From NCBI GenBank assembly GCA_023807065.1, contig JAJJLU010003474.1:23784-87783 (forward strand): a stretch of 64,000 nucleotides of DNA, read 5' to 3'. This document shows, one piece after another, positions 40,813-54,000 of this stretch (the stretch's first letter is position 1; each line of letters begins with the position of its first letter). The position numbers and the translations under genes are program-made. Source of the stretch: Isotricha intestinalis. Its lineage: Eukaryota > Ciliophora > Litostomatea > Vestibuliferida > Isotrichidae. The notes beneath the pieces were generated by a model that saw only the letters and a program-made list of their open reading frames with translations, had not been told where the DNA came from and made no database searches.

Positions 40813-43800
40813 ATGTTTTATTTTACTTATGTTTTAATAATTCTTTATTTTGCATATTCTCATCAATCAAACAAAATAAAAATTACTTTCAATGATTTGA
40901 ATTTAACTTCAAGTGAATTAATATTCTTTGACATTGAAAATTCATTATATAAATTTATTTTTATAAATTATGATTCCAACAATGGGGAAAAATGTAATTC
41001 CCCAATAATAGAATATTCTTCAGAAAATGAAGAATTAATTTCAATTTGTAATTCAAATTTATATGGATTTAAAGACATTACTCAATTTAATTATCTCAAT
41101 AATAATGAATCATATTATTTTTTATATAGAAAAAATGATGATGACCAAATAAGTTTATATTATAATAATAATAATTTCTACACAGGTTTTTACTATTCTG
41201 ATATTGAAATAAAAAATATATTTCTAACCATAATGGATTCAAAACTTATTTTTATTCTTCCAAACAAAAATGAAAATTATTATTTGAATATTATTTGGAT
41301 TAAAGAAAATAAAATGTTAAGTAAAGATATCTCTTTAAATTTTGATTCAATAAAATGTGTAGAATTTAAAAATTCTATTATTTGTCTCACCATTTCAAAA
41401 AATTCAATTTCTAAGATAACCAAAATTAATTTTAATGAAAATGATTTATCTCTTGTTCAAAAAACTATTTCTGATAAAAATTTATATGATATTTATAATA
41501 ATGATGATAAAAATTATATAATATGTATTTCAAATGATAACTTATTTATTAATTGCTCAATAACCAAAAATTTTGAAGATGATTTAATTTGGGATTACAT
41601 ATTAAATATTGAACAAAAATTTAATTCTTTTGAAATTATAAAAGATTATGAAAGTATAAAATTAATTATTTATATGAATGATTATTTCATAATTCAAAAT
41701 TTAAATTCTTCAATAAATTCAATTATGATAAACAATGAAGAAAGAATTTTTAGATATCAATCAAATTATAAAATGAATCAGATGAAAATAAAAAACAACA
41801 TATTATATACTTTAACAAAAAATTCAGATAATCAAATTACAATAAATAAATATTCTGATTATACATTTCCAATGAATTTATATTTTAATAATGCAGAAAA
41901 GATAGGAATTCCTTTTAATTTAACAGAAAATATATGTTTAAACTATTCTCAAAATTTTTATCCAAATGATTTAATAACAAAAAAAGAAGAACAATTTTAT
42001 TTTTCAAAAATAAAATTAAATAATTATACTGTAAATTATTATTGTGATAATAATAATTATTATAATAACATAAGTTTTTCTATTACAAATAAAGGAAATG
42101 AAATTTATTGTCCTTTAGATACATATTATAAGGAAGATTCAGAAGAATGTTTAGAAGATCCTCCAGAAGGTTATTTCGTTGATAATATTCAAAAGAAAAT
42201 TTTTAAATGCTCAAATAATTGTACGAGTTGCTTAATGATTGGAATTGGTTTAAGTAAATGTATTAAATGTAAAGAAAATTTTAAATTATATAATTATAAT
42301 TGTGAAAATCAATGTCCTAAAAATACTTTTAAATATAATGATAATTGTTATGATGAATGTCCTTCAAATACTTTAGCTATTGAAATTAATAATGATTTTA
42401 CTTGTTGGAATAAATCTAGAAATAATAACAGTGAAAATATTTCTATTTTTTATCATTCAAATTCAAATACCCAAGAAAAAATTATTAATGAAATTAATCA
42501 AACTATTAATAATATTTGTGAAAATAAAAACCAAAATAAAAATTGTTTAAATTTAATTAGTTTATATAATATTTATATTGATTATTATAATGGGAAAAAA
42601 GATTATTCTGATGATTTAGGATTTTATATAAAATACTTATTTAATATTTCCTCAAACTGTGAATCTGATAGTGAAATTGAAAATTGTTTAGATATTCTTG
42701 AAACTTATATAAATTTTTTTCGAAATGTGAAAAAATTATCAAAAGAATTAGAAGATAAGTTAATTTCAAAAATAAAAAACGATGTAAAATCACTTATAAA
42801 AAAAGATCTAAAACAAGACCAAAATATATTACTTTTCACTTTATTGAATGAATATATAACAAATTTAAAGGATTTAAATTCTTTAAGTTTTGAGGATAAA
42901 TATATTCTAAATAACATTTCACATTTTATAGAAATAAGTACAGTTGTAAATAATTATACAAAAGGAGTAATGGAAACAATTAAAAATTATAAACAAATAT
43001 TTTTAAATCTCTCCGAATCAGAATCTTCAAAATCATTTTATTCTTCTAAAATTTCTTTTGCAAATTTTAATTTCTTAAATTTAAAATTTAATTCTAATTC
43101 TAATTTAAATGTTTCTATTTATTCTTCAGGTGATACTCATTTGTCTGCAGGTGAAACATTAAAAACATTAAAATCTTTTAATACTGATTTTGTATTAATT
43201 ATTCCTTCTATTAATTTAAATATTTCATATATTTTAATTACAAAAATGTTATCTTATCCTTATTTAAATAAAGATTTAACAAAATATATTTCAAATAAAT
43301 TTTATTCTGTAAATTTTTATAATTCAGATAAAAAAGAAATTGAAGTAAAAAATTTAAATCAAAATTTTACTCTTGCTTTTAAAAAGGAAAATTCAGATTT
43401 TAGATATTGTATTTTTTTTAATGAAATATCTAATAAATTCAGTAGTGATGGATGTTTTAGTCAAATATTAGGAAATTATATTATTTGTACTTGTAATCAT
43501 TTAACTGATTTTTCTTTATCATATAAAAATTTAAATAGTGATATAAATAATGAGAAACAATTATTTATTGATACAAATTTTTGGAGTTCTAGAATAATTT
43601 CATCTTCTTTAGAATTAAATTACTTTACCTTAAAAAATTCTTTTATAATTTATATTTTTATTTTAATTTTTGGTTTTCATTTTATTTTCTTATTTTATAC
43701 TCTTTATTGGGATTTTACTAATTATGATGAAAAAGAAACTGATTTATTTATAAGATATATTCAAGACTTTGATATTGAAAGACAAATTTATGAAATTAAA

Positions 43801-44946
43801 CTTTTCATTGATGAAGAGATTAATCATTGTGTTAATGATGAAAATTCAGAAGAAGGAAATAAAAGTATAAGTGAAATAGAAGAAGAGGAAAATGATAGTG
43901 ATGATTCAAATAATGATTATGATAAACCACAAATATTAAAAGAAATAAATGAAGTAGATAAAATAACATTTAATAATAATAATGAAATAATGATAGAAAT
44001 GCAAGATATATCTTTATCAAATAATAATAAAAACAATGATAATAATAATAATACTTTAAAAATTAATAAATTAAAATTAAAACATTTGAGTGTTCCTCAA
44101 TTTACTAATGATAAATTAATAAAAGAAAAAAGAGTAAATTCTATGAAAAGACCATCAATAAATTTAAATCAATTAAGAAATAGAGTAGGAACTTTTAAAT
44201 ATAAACATAAAAAAAGTTTTATAAACAATATATCAGATAATAAAAGGCCTAAAATTACTCCTTCTCCAGATATTAATAAAAAAGAAATGTTATTGATTGA
44301 AAATAAAAATGAAAAATTATTAACATTTAAAATTCTATTTTGTATAATGATACAATTTGAATATAGATTTTGTCTTATATTTTCAAATTATCCTTTAATT
44401 TTAACAAAAACAAGTATATTAACTTTAATAACATTTAGATTTATATTTCAAATTGGTTTTATAATAATTTTTTCTAAAAGATATTCAATTGGTGAATCTC
44501 TAGTTTTTTGGAAAGAATTTTTAACGATAATTGTTTCAGTGATTGCTACAGATATATTTTATTCAATATTTAAATTTATTTTGATGAAAAAAAAAGTTAC
44601 TGTGAATATGGATAAAATAAAAAGACAAGAAATTAAATATAAATCAATATTTCTTAATGCTTTATCTTTTTTTCTGATTTTTGTAATTTGTTGTTTTATT
44701 TGTATTAATAGTTTATGGGTATGCATTTTTGAAATTAAAAATAATATTAAAATCCATTATTTAATTAATTTTATTTTTGGAATCATTATCGATAATATTG
44801 TATATGAAGTTTTAATTATTACAATTAAAGCTTTATTTTTAAATTTACTTTTATCAATATACAACAAAAAAGGATGCTTCTACAAATTAATTATTTGTTT
44901 TGCAAAAACATTTCATAATCTTTTTGTTTTTTATATTGTAGAGTAA
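40813..44946 (+). CDS. Adhesion-type membrane receptor with GAIN/GPS site and multi-helix C-terminus
   Basis: 1377 residues from the ATG at 40813; the few codons before it start with TTG. A signal peptide (FYFTYVLIILYFAYS) leads a large ectodomain. A Cys-rich furin/EGF-like region at about 435-535 (CSNNCTSCLMIG, CIKCKENFKL) is followed by a helical GAIN-like region and a canonical GPS at about 880-902, where CTCNHLTDF keeps the HL/T autocleavage site. The first membrane helix is at about 945-967. A cytosolic acidic and Asn-rich loop (about 1000-1160) comes next, then about five more helices to the end. GPS plus one helix, a loop and a later helix bundle recall polycystin-1-like proteins, but a PLAT domain is not visible. 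It is probably a plasma or ciliary membrane sensor. Confidence 0.75.
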   Translation: MFYFTYVLIILYFAYSHQSNKIKITFNDLNLTSSELIFFDIENSLYKFIFINYDSNNGEKCNSPIIEYSSENEELISICNSNLYGFKDITQFNYLNNNESYYFLYRKNDDDQISLYYNNNNFYTGFYYSDIEIKNIFLTIMDSKLIFILPNKNENYYLNIIWIKENKMLSKDISLNFDSIKCVEFKNSIICLTISKNSISKITKINFNENDLSLVQKTISDKNLYDIYNNDDKNYIICISNDNLFINCSITKNFEDDLIWDYILNIEQKFNSFEIIKDYESIKLIIYMNDYFIIQNLNSSINSIMINNEERIFRYQSNYKMNQMKIKNNILYTLTKNSDNQITINKYSDYTFPMNLYFNNAEKIGIPFNLTENICLNYSQNFYPNDLITKKEEQFYFSKIKLNNYTVNYYCDNNNYYNNISFSITNKGNEIYCPLDTYYKEDSEECLEDPPEGYFVDNIQKKIFKCSNNCTSCLMIGIGLSKCIKCKENFKLYNYNCENQCPKNTFKYNDNCYDECPSNTLAIEINNDFTCWNKSRNNNSENISIFYHSNSNTQEKIINEINQTINNICENKNQNKNCLNLISLYNIYIDYYNGKKDYSDDLGFYIKYLFNISSNCESDSEIENCLDILETYINFFRNVKKLSKELEDKLISKIKNDVKSLIKKDLKQDQNILLFTLLNEYITNLKDLNSLSFEDKYILNNISHFIEISTVVNNYTKGVMETIKNYKQIFLNLSESESSKSFYSSKISFANFNFLNLKFNSNSNLNVSIYSSGDTHLSAGETLKTLKSFNTDFVLIIPSINLNISYILITKMLSYPYLNKDLTKYISNKFYSVNFYNSDKKEIEVKNLNQNFTLAFKKENSDFRYCIFFNEISNKFSSDGCFSQILGNYIICTCNHLTDFSLSYKNLNSDINNEKQLFIDTNFWSSRIISSSLELNYFTLKNSFIIYIFILIFGFHFIFLFYTLYWDFTNYDEKETDLFIRYIQDFDIERQIYEIKLFIDEEINHCVNDENSEEGNKSISEIEEEENDSDDSNNDYDKPQILKEINEVDKITFNNNNEIMIEMQDISLSNNNKNNDNNNNTLKINKLKLKHLSVPQFTNDKLIKEKRVNSMKRPSINLNQLRNRVGTFKYKHKKSFINNISDNKRPKITPSPDINKKEMLLIENKNEKLLTFKILFCIMIQFEYRFCLIFSNYPLILTKTSILTLITFRFIFQIGFIIIFSKRYSIGESLVFWKEFLTIIVSVIATDIFYSIFKFILMKKKVTVNMDKIKRQEIKYKSIFLNALSFFLIFVICCFICINSLWVCIFEIKNNIKIHYLINFIFGIIIDNIVYEVLIITIKALFLNLLLSIYNKKGCFYKLIICFAKTFHNLFVFYIVE

Positions 44947-45049
44947 TTTAAAAATTTTTATTTTATCATAAATATATTATTAGTAAATAAAATGAAAATA
45001 TTTTTATTTTTAAATAAAAAATCTAAATTTAAAAATCATTAACAGGAAA

Positions 45050-48000
45050 ATGGAATATTCATTAATAAAATCATTATTAAACTTATTGGTATTATTTATC
45101 TCAATTTGGAGAATAAAAAATGAGAATTTAAAATGTCCTCCAGATCATTTTAAAAAATCAGATAATTTATTTTTTGAAATTGAAGAATCAGATAATTATG
45201 GATATATATTTAAAAAAATTGCATCTTCAGAAACATATTATGATAAATGGTCAGGAATTATTTATACTCCAGATATAAACTTTTGCTATAAATATTACGA
45301 TAATACAACTGAAATTCCAAATGATTTAGAAAATATTATTCCAAATAATATTTTAGTTATTTACGACGATGAAATGAGTGATTATAATTTAAATGAAAAT
45401 TATGTTATTATTAAGAGAGATGATTCGAATTTAAAAAATTTTTATAAATCAGGTTGTAAAACTGAAAATGGGAAAATATTATTTAAATTTGAAGATAATA
45501 TACCAACTGAAGGAAATACAATAGACTTTTATTTTAGTATTTCAAATCCATTTGATACTGAAAGAAAATTTCGTTTTGAAACTCATGGTCTTCAATATAA
45601 AATTAATGATAAAAAAGTTGAATATACCTCTAATGAAGAAAATTGTTTAGAAATTGAGGAAATTGAAGAAAATGAAAATTGCCCAGAAGATGATTTAAAT
45701 GAGGTTGAAAATAATGATGATTTAGAAGAAGATTTAAATGAGGTTGAAAATAATGATAATTTAGAAGATAATTTAAATGAGGTTGAAGAAAATATATGTA
45801 ACCCAATTAAAATTATAAAAATATGTATTCTACAAGAAGAAGGATATAATAGTATTTTTTTCCCTTTATCAGATGAAATTTCAATTGAACCTCATTCAGT
45901 GTCTAAAGTAAAAGTAAGTGTAATATTTAACAAAGAAGAAGAAATAAAAAAAATAATATTTTACTCAAACAATCAAGAAGAGGAAAAAAACGTAGAATCC
46001 ACAGGTCAAAAAATAATAAATTATCAAAATCAAGAGTCTGAATATTATTTTAGATACCCTGATTTAGAAAATGTAAATGAAAATGAATTATTTAAAAAAT
46101 ATAACCCAGTAAAAACAAATTTTGAAATTAGATTAGTTTCAGATGATGATTTATATATTTCATCATATGAAGCAATGTCATATAGAAAACCATTAACTGA
46201 AGAAATAATAAATAAAGAAAAAATAAAAGAAAATAATCCATTATCATTAACATATAATGGAATATATAATTCTTGTGAAAAAAATGAACAATGTATTGAT
46301 TTTTTTGGTTGTTTTGAAAGTGAAAAAAAATGTAAGGGATGTGAGGATTATAAATGTCTTAATTGTGATGAAAATGGATGTTTAAAATGTCCTTCAAATG
46401 CTATTGATGATCATTGGCAAAATATTAATAATAATTATATTGATGAATGTCATTTTGCTTTTTTAGATATATCTAATTTTTATTTTGTTGATAAAAAGTG
46501 GGAAAAAGATTCAATTATTATTGAAGATGTTCCTCCTGCTATTCATTTTAGATTTACTTTTGATTTTTGGTTTTATTTTGATGATTATAAAATATTAGAT
46601 AATAATATTCATGTTGAAGTTATTTATAGAGATTTTATGACTATTGCTTTAACTAAAGAAAATGATAATTTAATTGCTTATTGTATTCCTTTAGAATGGA
46701 TTTATGAATTTAGTTTCGATTTTTTCATAGATTTTCATAACAAAACATTATTAGATTTAATTGAATATATGCGAGCCCCTTTTGTTAAATATGATTTAGG
46801 AAATGAAGATAAAACTTGGGTTTACATTAAATGTGCTTATAATTTTGATAATAATAGAATATATATTAATGATGGAATTGAAAGCATACTTCCAATAACT
46901 CAAATTTATAAAAATGGGGATGAATTACAACAAAATTTACCTTTTGAAATGAAAAAATTTTATGGTCCAAATAATAGAACATCAATAAGATTGCAAGGTT
47001 TTTATTATTTAAATGAAACTTTTCCTGCATATACATATATAAGAAATATAAATATATTTAGAGAATATATGCCTCAAAATATGGATTTAAAATATTTTAA
47101 TTTATTTAATTTTAATAATTATGATGAATTTCCACAATTATTATATAGTGTTCCATTAGATGATATTTATTACACTGAAAATATTACTATAACAAGGAAC
47201 AAGACTTTTTTAAGTCAAAAAAGAATAAGTTTTAGAAACGGTGGATGGTCTGAAGAATTCGAATATGAAGAAGCATTTGAATTCGAAGATTTTAATATTG
47301 AACAATTTAAATATTATATATATGATTATTCTAATAAAAATGCAGAAATTAAACAAGAAAAATTTCTTCATTTAAACTTATATAAAGCAAATTATACAAT
47401 TGAAAAATTAAATAAATCAAAAAGTATATTGTTTCAACCTAAAAAATATTTCCAAAGATTAAATTTATTAAAACCAAATAATTCTCATTATAATGATTGT
47501 GAATTTGAAGATCTGACTTTATTATTTTCATGTAATGAAGGAGAAAAATGTTTTCAAGATAATAAAGTTTTTATATGTAATGATTCATCATCAATATTTT
47601 ATTTAGATATAGAAAATTTTACATGTAAAAATTATTGTGAAAATGGATATATGATGTCACCAAGAGATAATATATATAATAAAAGACAATATTGTTCTTC
47701 AAAATGTGCAGAACATAATAATTGTCCTTCTCAAAATTTATTTTATACTAATCCTTCATCATTTTTTAAATGTAATCATGGATTTTTTAATATGTATTAT
47801 AAATGTTTTTCTGAAAATGAAGTATTTAATGAAAATGGAAAAGCTGCTTTACATTTTGGAAATAGAACTAATAGTCATAATATTTATATTCCTTTAAAAA
47901 ATGAAAACGAAGAAGGTTATGAAAATTATGCTATTGAAGCTTGGATTTATCCTGATATTAGATTAAGAGAATTTGGTTATGATAATGATATAAAATTAAA

Positions 48001-51000
48001 GAAATATCATTTATCAATGAAATATGAGTTTTATACTTTTTTCATGACTGATAAATTAAGATTTATTTTTGGAAACTATACATATCAAAAATTTTATAAA
48101 GAAGATAATTATCAATATTTTGCAAATATAATACTAAATGAAAATAAAGAAACTTATCTTTATTCATCAGATATGTTAAATTTAAATAATTGGAATAGGC
48201 TCTTTTTCAGTATTGATAAAAAGAATTATTATATTTCATTTCAAAATTATGAATTTGAACAGGAAAACATTCTGAGTGAATCAATTCCACTTAAATCAAT
48301 AATATTTTGTAATAGAGGGCAATATATGATAAATGAAATCAAAAATTTATGTTCTGATGTTGAGTGGTTAGATGGTTATTATAAAAATATTAAAGTCTTT
48401 GATATAACTCATTCTAATAGACACGCTGCTTTTTATTCTTTTCAATATGAAAATGATAAATATCATTTTATCAAACATTATTATATATATAATTTACAAT
48501 CTATTAGTGATAATATTATATATGATAAATTTGGAGGAAAAAATGGGAGAGTTATTTTCCCTAATGATACAGATTATAGTATTAATCCTGATAATTCAAA
48601 TTTTATTAATTATGAAATTAATTTTACACCACAAGATGCTTTTCCAGATAAATCTAATTATTATATTTCAAAATATAATAATAAGTCAAAAATAATAAAT
48701 CTTACTTTTCAAAAAACTCAGAATGATGAGTGTGAAATTCCTGTTGGTGAAGATATATGTTTACAATGTTCAAATAAAAGAGGAATTCAAGGTTATCATT
48801 GTTATGGAGATAATTGGGATGATCCTGAAACTAATATATATTATATTTTTAAAAATCCCATTGAAAACGGACCTGAAAAACTATCTTTGAAAATAAATGC
48901 TGAAAAATTAGTAAATCAAAGAGCTGTAACTATATTTTTCTTTATTAAATTATATGGATTTATTGAAAATATATCAAATAATGAAGAAAAGGAAATAATA
49001 TTAATATATTTAGATTCAAATCCTCAATTATATTTAGCATATGAAACAAAATGGGAATCATTATATTTTAAATATGATGGAAGAATAATATATAATTATA
49101 CTAATTTTAAAAATAAATTTGGTCTTTGGATTCCAATATCAATAGCTGCATTTAGAGAATATAATAGAACTTTTACATTAAATATGGTAACAGCTTCAAT
49201 TTTATATTCTAATTTAGGTTATAATATGGGAGGAGGAACAAGAGAAAATAGTCCAAGTAGAATAACAGAATTTCCAAAAATGCAATTTACAGAATTTTCA
49301 ATAACCAATAAATGGATTGGTTTAATTTCCGATTTAAAAATATATAATACCTTCATATTAAATGCTTGGGGTGTGATAAGATATAAAAATAAAGATGAAG
49401 TATCTAAAATGCCATACGTTCAAATAGATTTAAAATCAAAAGATAATGAAATAAATTGTATTATTTCTTCAGATTTACTTTTAGATATCAATCATGATAT
49501 AAAAATTAAATGTATACCAGATTTTAATCCTCATTGGTATAATGTTAATTCTCAAGGAAGTTGTGTTGATTCCGATCAAGGAGAAATTTCTGGTTTTCAC
49601 GTAGCATATTGTGGTTCTGGATTGTATCCTCGTAAATGTTTAGGAAATATTTGCTATAGTGGTTGTGCAGAATATTATGTAAATCAAGCATTAGAATACA
49701 AAACTGATTTATTTAAAAATTATTATTATACCATAAATAGTGAATCTGATGATAATATATATTATTACCTTGTGGCAAAACCTTTAGGATTTTCTGATTG
49801 GAATAGATTTAGTCATGCTGAAGCTAATAATATAATGAGCCCAATTGATATTTATTCTTTGGATTTTTGGTTTTATACTCAAAATTTTAGAAATGTAAAA
49901 AATCCAAAAGAACAATACTATGGAAATAATTATACAATTAATTTTGATAATTTTGTTATTATTTGGAATTATCATACTTATATTAAAGTATATTATAATA
50001 AATCAACAGAATATTATAATGCTCAATGTATTCCATTATATGTAATAAATTATCCTGAATATACTTCAAATTTTAAAAATGAAATTCAATTGACTAAATA
50101 TCATAATCAATGGATTCATATAACTTGTGGTGTTCACTTATCAGAAAATTCAACATTTATAACAAAAAGTGTAGATGTTAATACAAAATTATTTAATGTT
50201 CCAACAACCATTCCAAAAAATAAAAATGTTACATTAATAATAGATGAAAATAGTCCTAGAGGTTATGGAGTTACGTTAATATCAGATATTAGATTATGGA
50301 AATGTTATTCATGTGGTATAAATTTGAAATATTTTGATTATGTAAAAGGAGATAAAATGTTTTATGAGCTTTTACATAGTTTTGAAAATCAAAGAGGCTC
50401 TACAAAGACTTCTGAAAGATATGATTATTTTTGGGATGAAGTAGAAGAGGGTCCATCTTATATAAAAATACAAGAAACTGATTATCCAGGATATAATGTA
50501 TTATCTATTGTTGGAGGATATCCAGAATGTAATGAAGTTAATTACACTTATTTATATGATGATTCTTGTCATACTCTATATAATCTTGGGAGAATGTCAG
50601 ATTTCAATGTAAGTGTCCAATCTAGTAAAACAGGAAGATATTCAATGTCTTTTTGGACTTTCATTGAGATTGCTTCTGAATTATCTATTGGATTAAATGT
50701 TATTTGGCAAAATCATTTAAGTATAACTATGATTAAAGATAAAAATAATCATAATTTAATTACTGCACTTTGCTTCCCCCAAGCTTATTTAGATAATGTA
50801 ACTGATTTAAAAGGAAATGAAATATATATCCTATATGAAAAGGCAAATAATAAAGAAAGATATTTATATCCTGATTCAAGTGGTAAATGGATTTATGTTA
50901 GATGTTCTGTTGATCATACTAGATATATTTATAATATGAATGATAATAGCGATTTAAAATTACTTGGAGATATTTTATACGGAGATACTCAAAATCATAG

Positions 51001-54000
51001 ACCTTTCAGATTTTTTGGTTGGAAGACTGATCAACAATTAATTGTTCAAAATGGAAGAAAAAATACTTTAACCAGAATTTTTTTAAGAAAATTAAGGCTT
51101 TTTAGAGAATTTATAGACAGTAGGTTAGATGGAATGAAATATTTAACTTTAGATTCTATCATACATCCATTAGTTTTTGAATTGGATTTCTTAAGTACAA
51201 ATAGTTATAATGGATTAGAATTATATTACAGAGGAAGTAGAGAAAATACGTCAAATGATGATTTTATAACTTATAGAGGTTACTTATCATCCGCAATCTT
51301 TAATCAACCCTATCCAAATTATTCAACATATCCAACTACTTTATATGTTCAAAAATTTTGCCCAGATGGAAAGAAAACAAATGGTAAATCAGAATGTAGA
51401 GGAATTCAAGAAACTTATGGATTACCTGATGGAGGTTATTATTATCCAAATAGTGGTTATTATTTAAAATTAGATACATTAACAATGACACAAGACTGTG
51501 TAAATTCATGTAGAAATGGAGATTCATTATATAATAAAGCTTATTGTTTATTCACTCCTAATAATGAAAATCATGTTGAAAGTTGTGGAACAAATCTGGA
51601 TGAAGCTGGTTCTTATAGTATATATAGAAACAATTTTAAATGCACTGAAGGGTACACTAAAGTTTTTTATGAATGTATTCCAAATTATTTAGTGAAAAAT
51701 AGTGCTATGTATTTTTCTGGTTTTTATACTTTTCCTCAATTATATTACGAAACTAATGAGCCTGCTATAAATGATACTGATCCTTATTATGTAGAATGGA
51801 AGGAATCAAAAATAAGAAGTTATTATATTGAATTTTTTTTTAAACCTGATGCTATAAATTTAAGAGAATCTAATGATAATAATTATACTTATTTCTTTGC
51901 TTATCCTCATCAAATTTATAAAGATACTTCAGAACAAATTTTTTTATATAATTATTATATTCAATCCAGTATAGTTTATCCTGAAAATAATCAATTATTT
52001 TCAATATCTAATTATGAATGGAATAAAATAGTAATAGAAAATTTATATGATAAAAAGAAAAAAACCTTTTCAATAGCAATATTTGTAAATTATAATAAAG
52101 AACCAGATTTTTCATTAAAAAATTTAAAAGAAAATAATTTTCTACATTTCAGAGGAGTAATATTTTGTGATAAAAATTTTAATTCAAGTTGTATAATAAA
52201 AGGAAGAAGATTTTCAATTAATTGGGGAATGGCTTGGTATAAAAACATAAAAGTTTATAAAGGAAATGATGTTAATATAAATTTAGTGGATTTTTTATCA
52301 GATAATAAAATAACTTTAGATGTTCATTCATTAATTATTCATTGGCCATTTACAGTAGATTATATTAATTATAATTATGTTAATCAGAGATTGCATCCAA
52401 CTAACAATAGAATGGTTATTTATAACTGGGATAATTTTAATAATTATGATGATGAAACAAGAGAAAATTATTCAGTTGATACTTTTGATTATTCTTTATC
52501 TTATCCTGGAACTTTTATAAATGGATTAACTAAAGATGAATCAAATTATGTTTTGGGTGAATGCTATTTTACTTGTAAAAGATGTTATTCTTCAAAAAGT
52601 AATGATTGTTATGAATGCAAAGAAGGATATATTTTATTTAGAAAAAGTTGTGAAAAACAAACAGGAAGTTTCTTTTCTACTCCTTTAAAAGATAAAAGTA
52701 TTGAAACTGTAACTTTTAAAAATAAAATTCAAAATCTTGAATATAATTTTGATTTAATTAATACAAATCCTATTACTTTTACTATTTGGATTAAATTTTT
52801 AGGAATTGAAGCTGATGTTTTAAATGAAAGAGAAGAAAAAGAACAAAAATTAATTGATTTATTTTTAGAATCATATACAGAAAATATCGATGAAGAAGAA
52901 GAAGAAGAATTAGATGTAATTATAGACAATTTTAGAGATTATAATTGGCCTATTTTATATTTATATAATAAAGAAACTTATCTTAGATTTAATATCAAAA
53001 CAAAAACTTTAGATTTTATTATAAATCTACAACAAGTTCCAATAATTGCATATTCAGTTAATATTCAAGAATATATTGGAAGTTGGGTTCATTTAGGTAT
53101 ATCTAAATATATAAGTCCACCTGATAAAATAGGAATATTTCCACATATGTTTAATTTAATGTTTGATAAAACAATAATTTCACCATTACCAGTATTTAAT
53201 CCTTCTAAAATTCCTGTTTATTTTAATAATATTATTTTTGATACAAGACCTTTTGTTGAATATGCTTATTTAAGATTTTATAATAATTTCTGGTTTGGAA
53301 ATTATGGTAAAGTAACTGCAACGAAACAAAATATTCAAATTCAATTAATATATTCTCAAAGTTTATTTTTAGATTCTAATTCTTGTATTAAAAATGATAT
53401 TTTAGATGTTGAAATCCCAGATATTCAAAATAAAATTAATTGCATTGGAGATTATTTACCTTATGAATTAAATTGTGGAAATGATAATTTATATTTTGAT
53501 TTAAATTTAGTTGATGATAACTACTGTGATGAATGTAATGAAATTTGTAAATTAAATTGTTTTGGGAATGATAAAGATAAATGTACATGTGATATTTTAT
53601 CCGGTAAGTATTGGGTTGGAGCTAATGAAGATTATACAAAATATAAGTGTCAAAAAGTTCAAAATATTAATTTTGCTTTTTATAATGAATTTAAAGTAAA
53701 TGAATTAAGCATTAGTAATAATAAAGAAAAAGCTATTTATTTTTGGGTGATTATATTTGAATATGTAAAAGGAAATTTTAATTCATTATATATTATTTGG
53801 GATAAACATTTTAAAATAATTGTTGAAAAAAACAATGATGTATTACAATTAAAATGTTATCATGATATAGATATAAATGATAATTCAATTACATCTAATT
53901 ATATAATAACTGAAATTTCTTTTGGCAAATGGAATTATATAAGATGTCAAGCTGATGGTAATAATAAAGTTTTTCAATTAAATAATGATAAAAAAGATTA

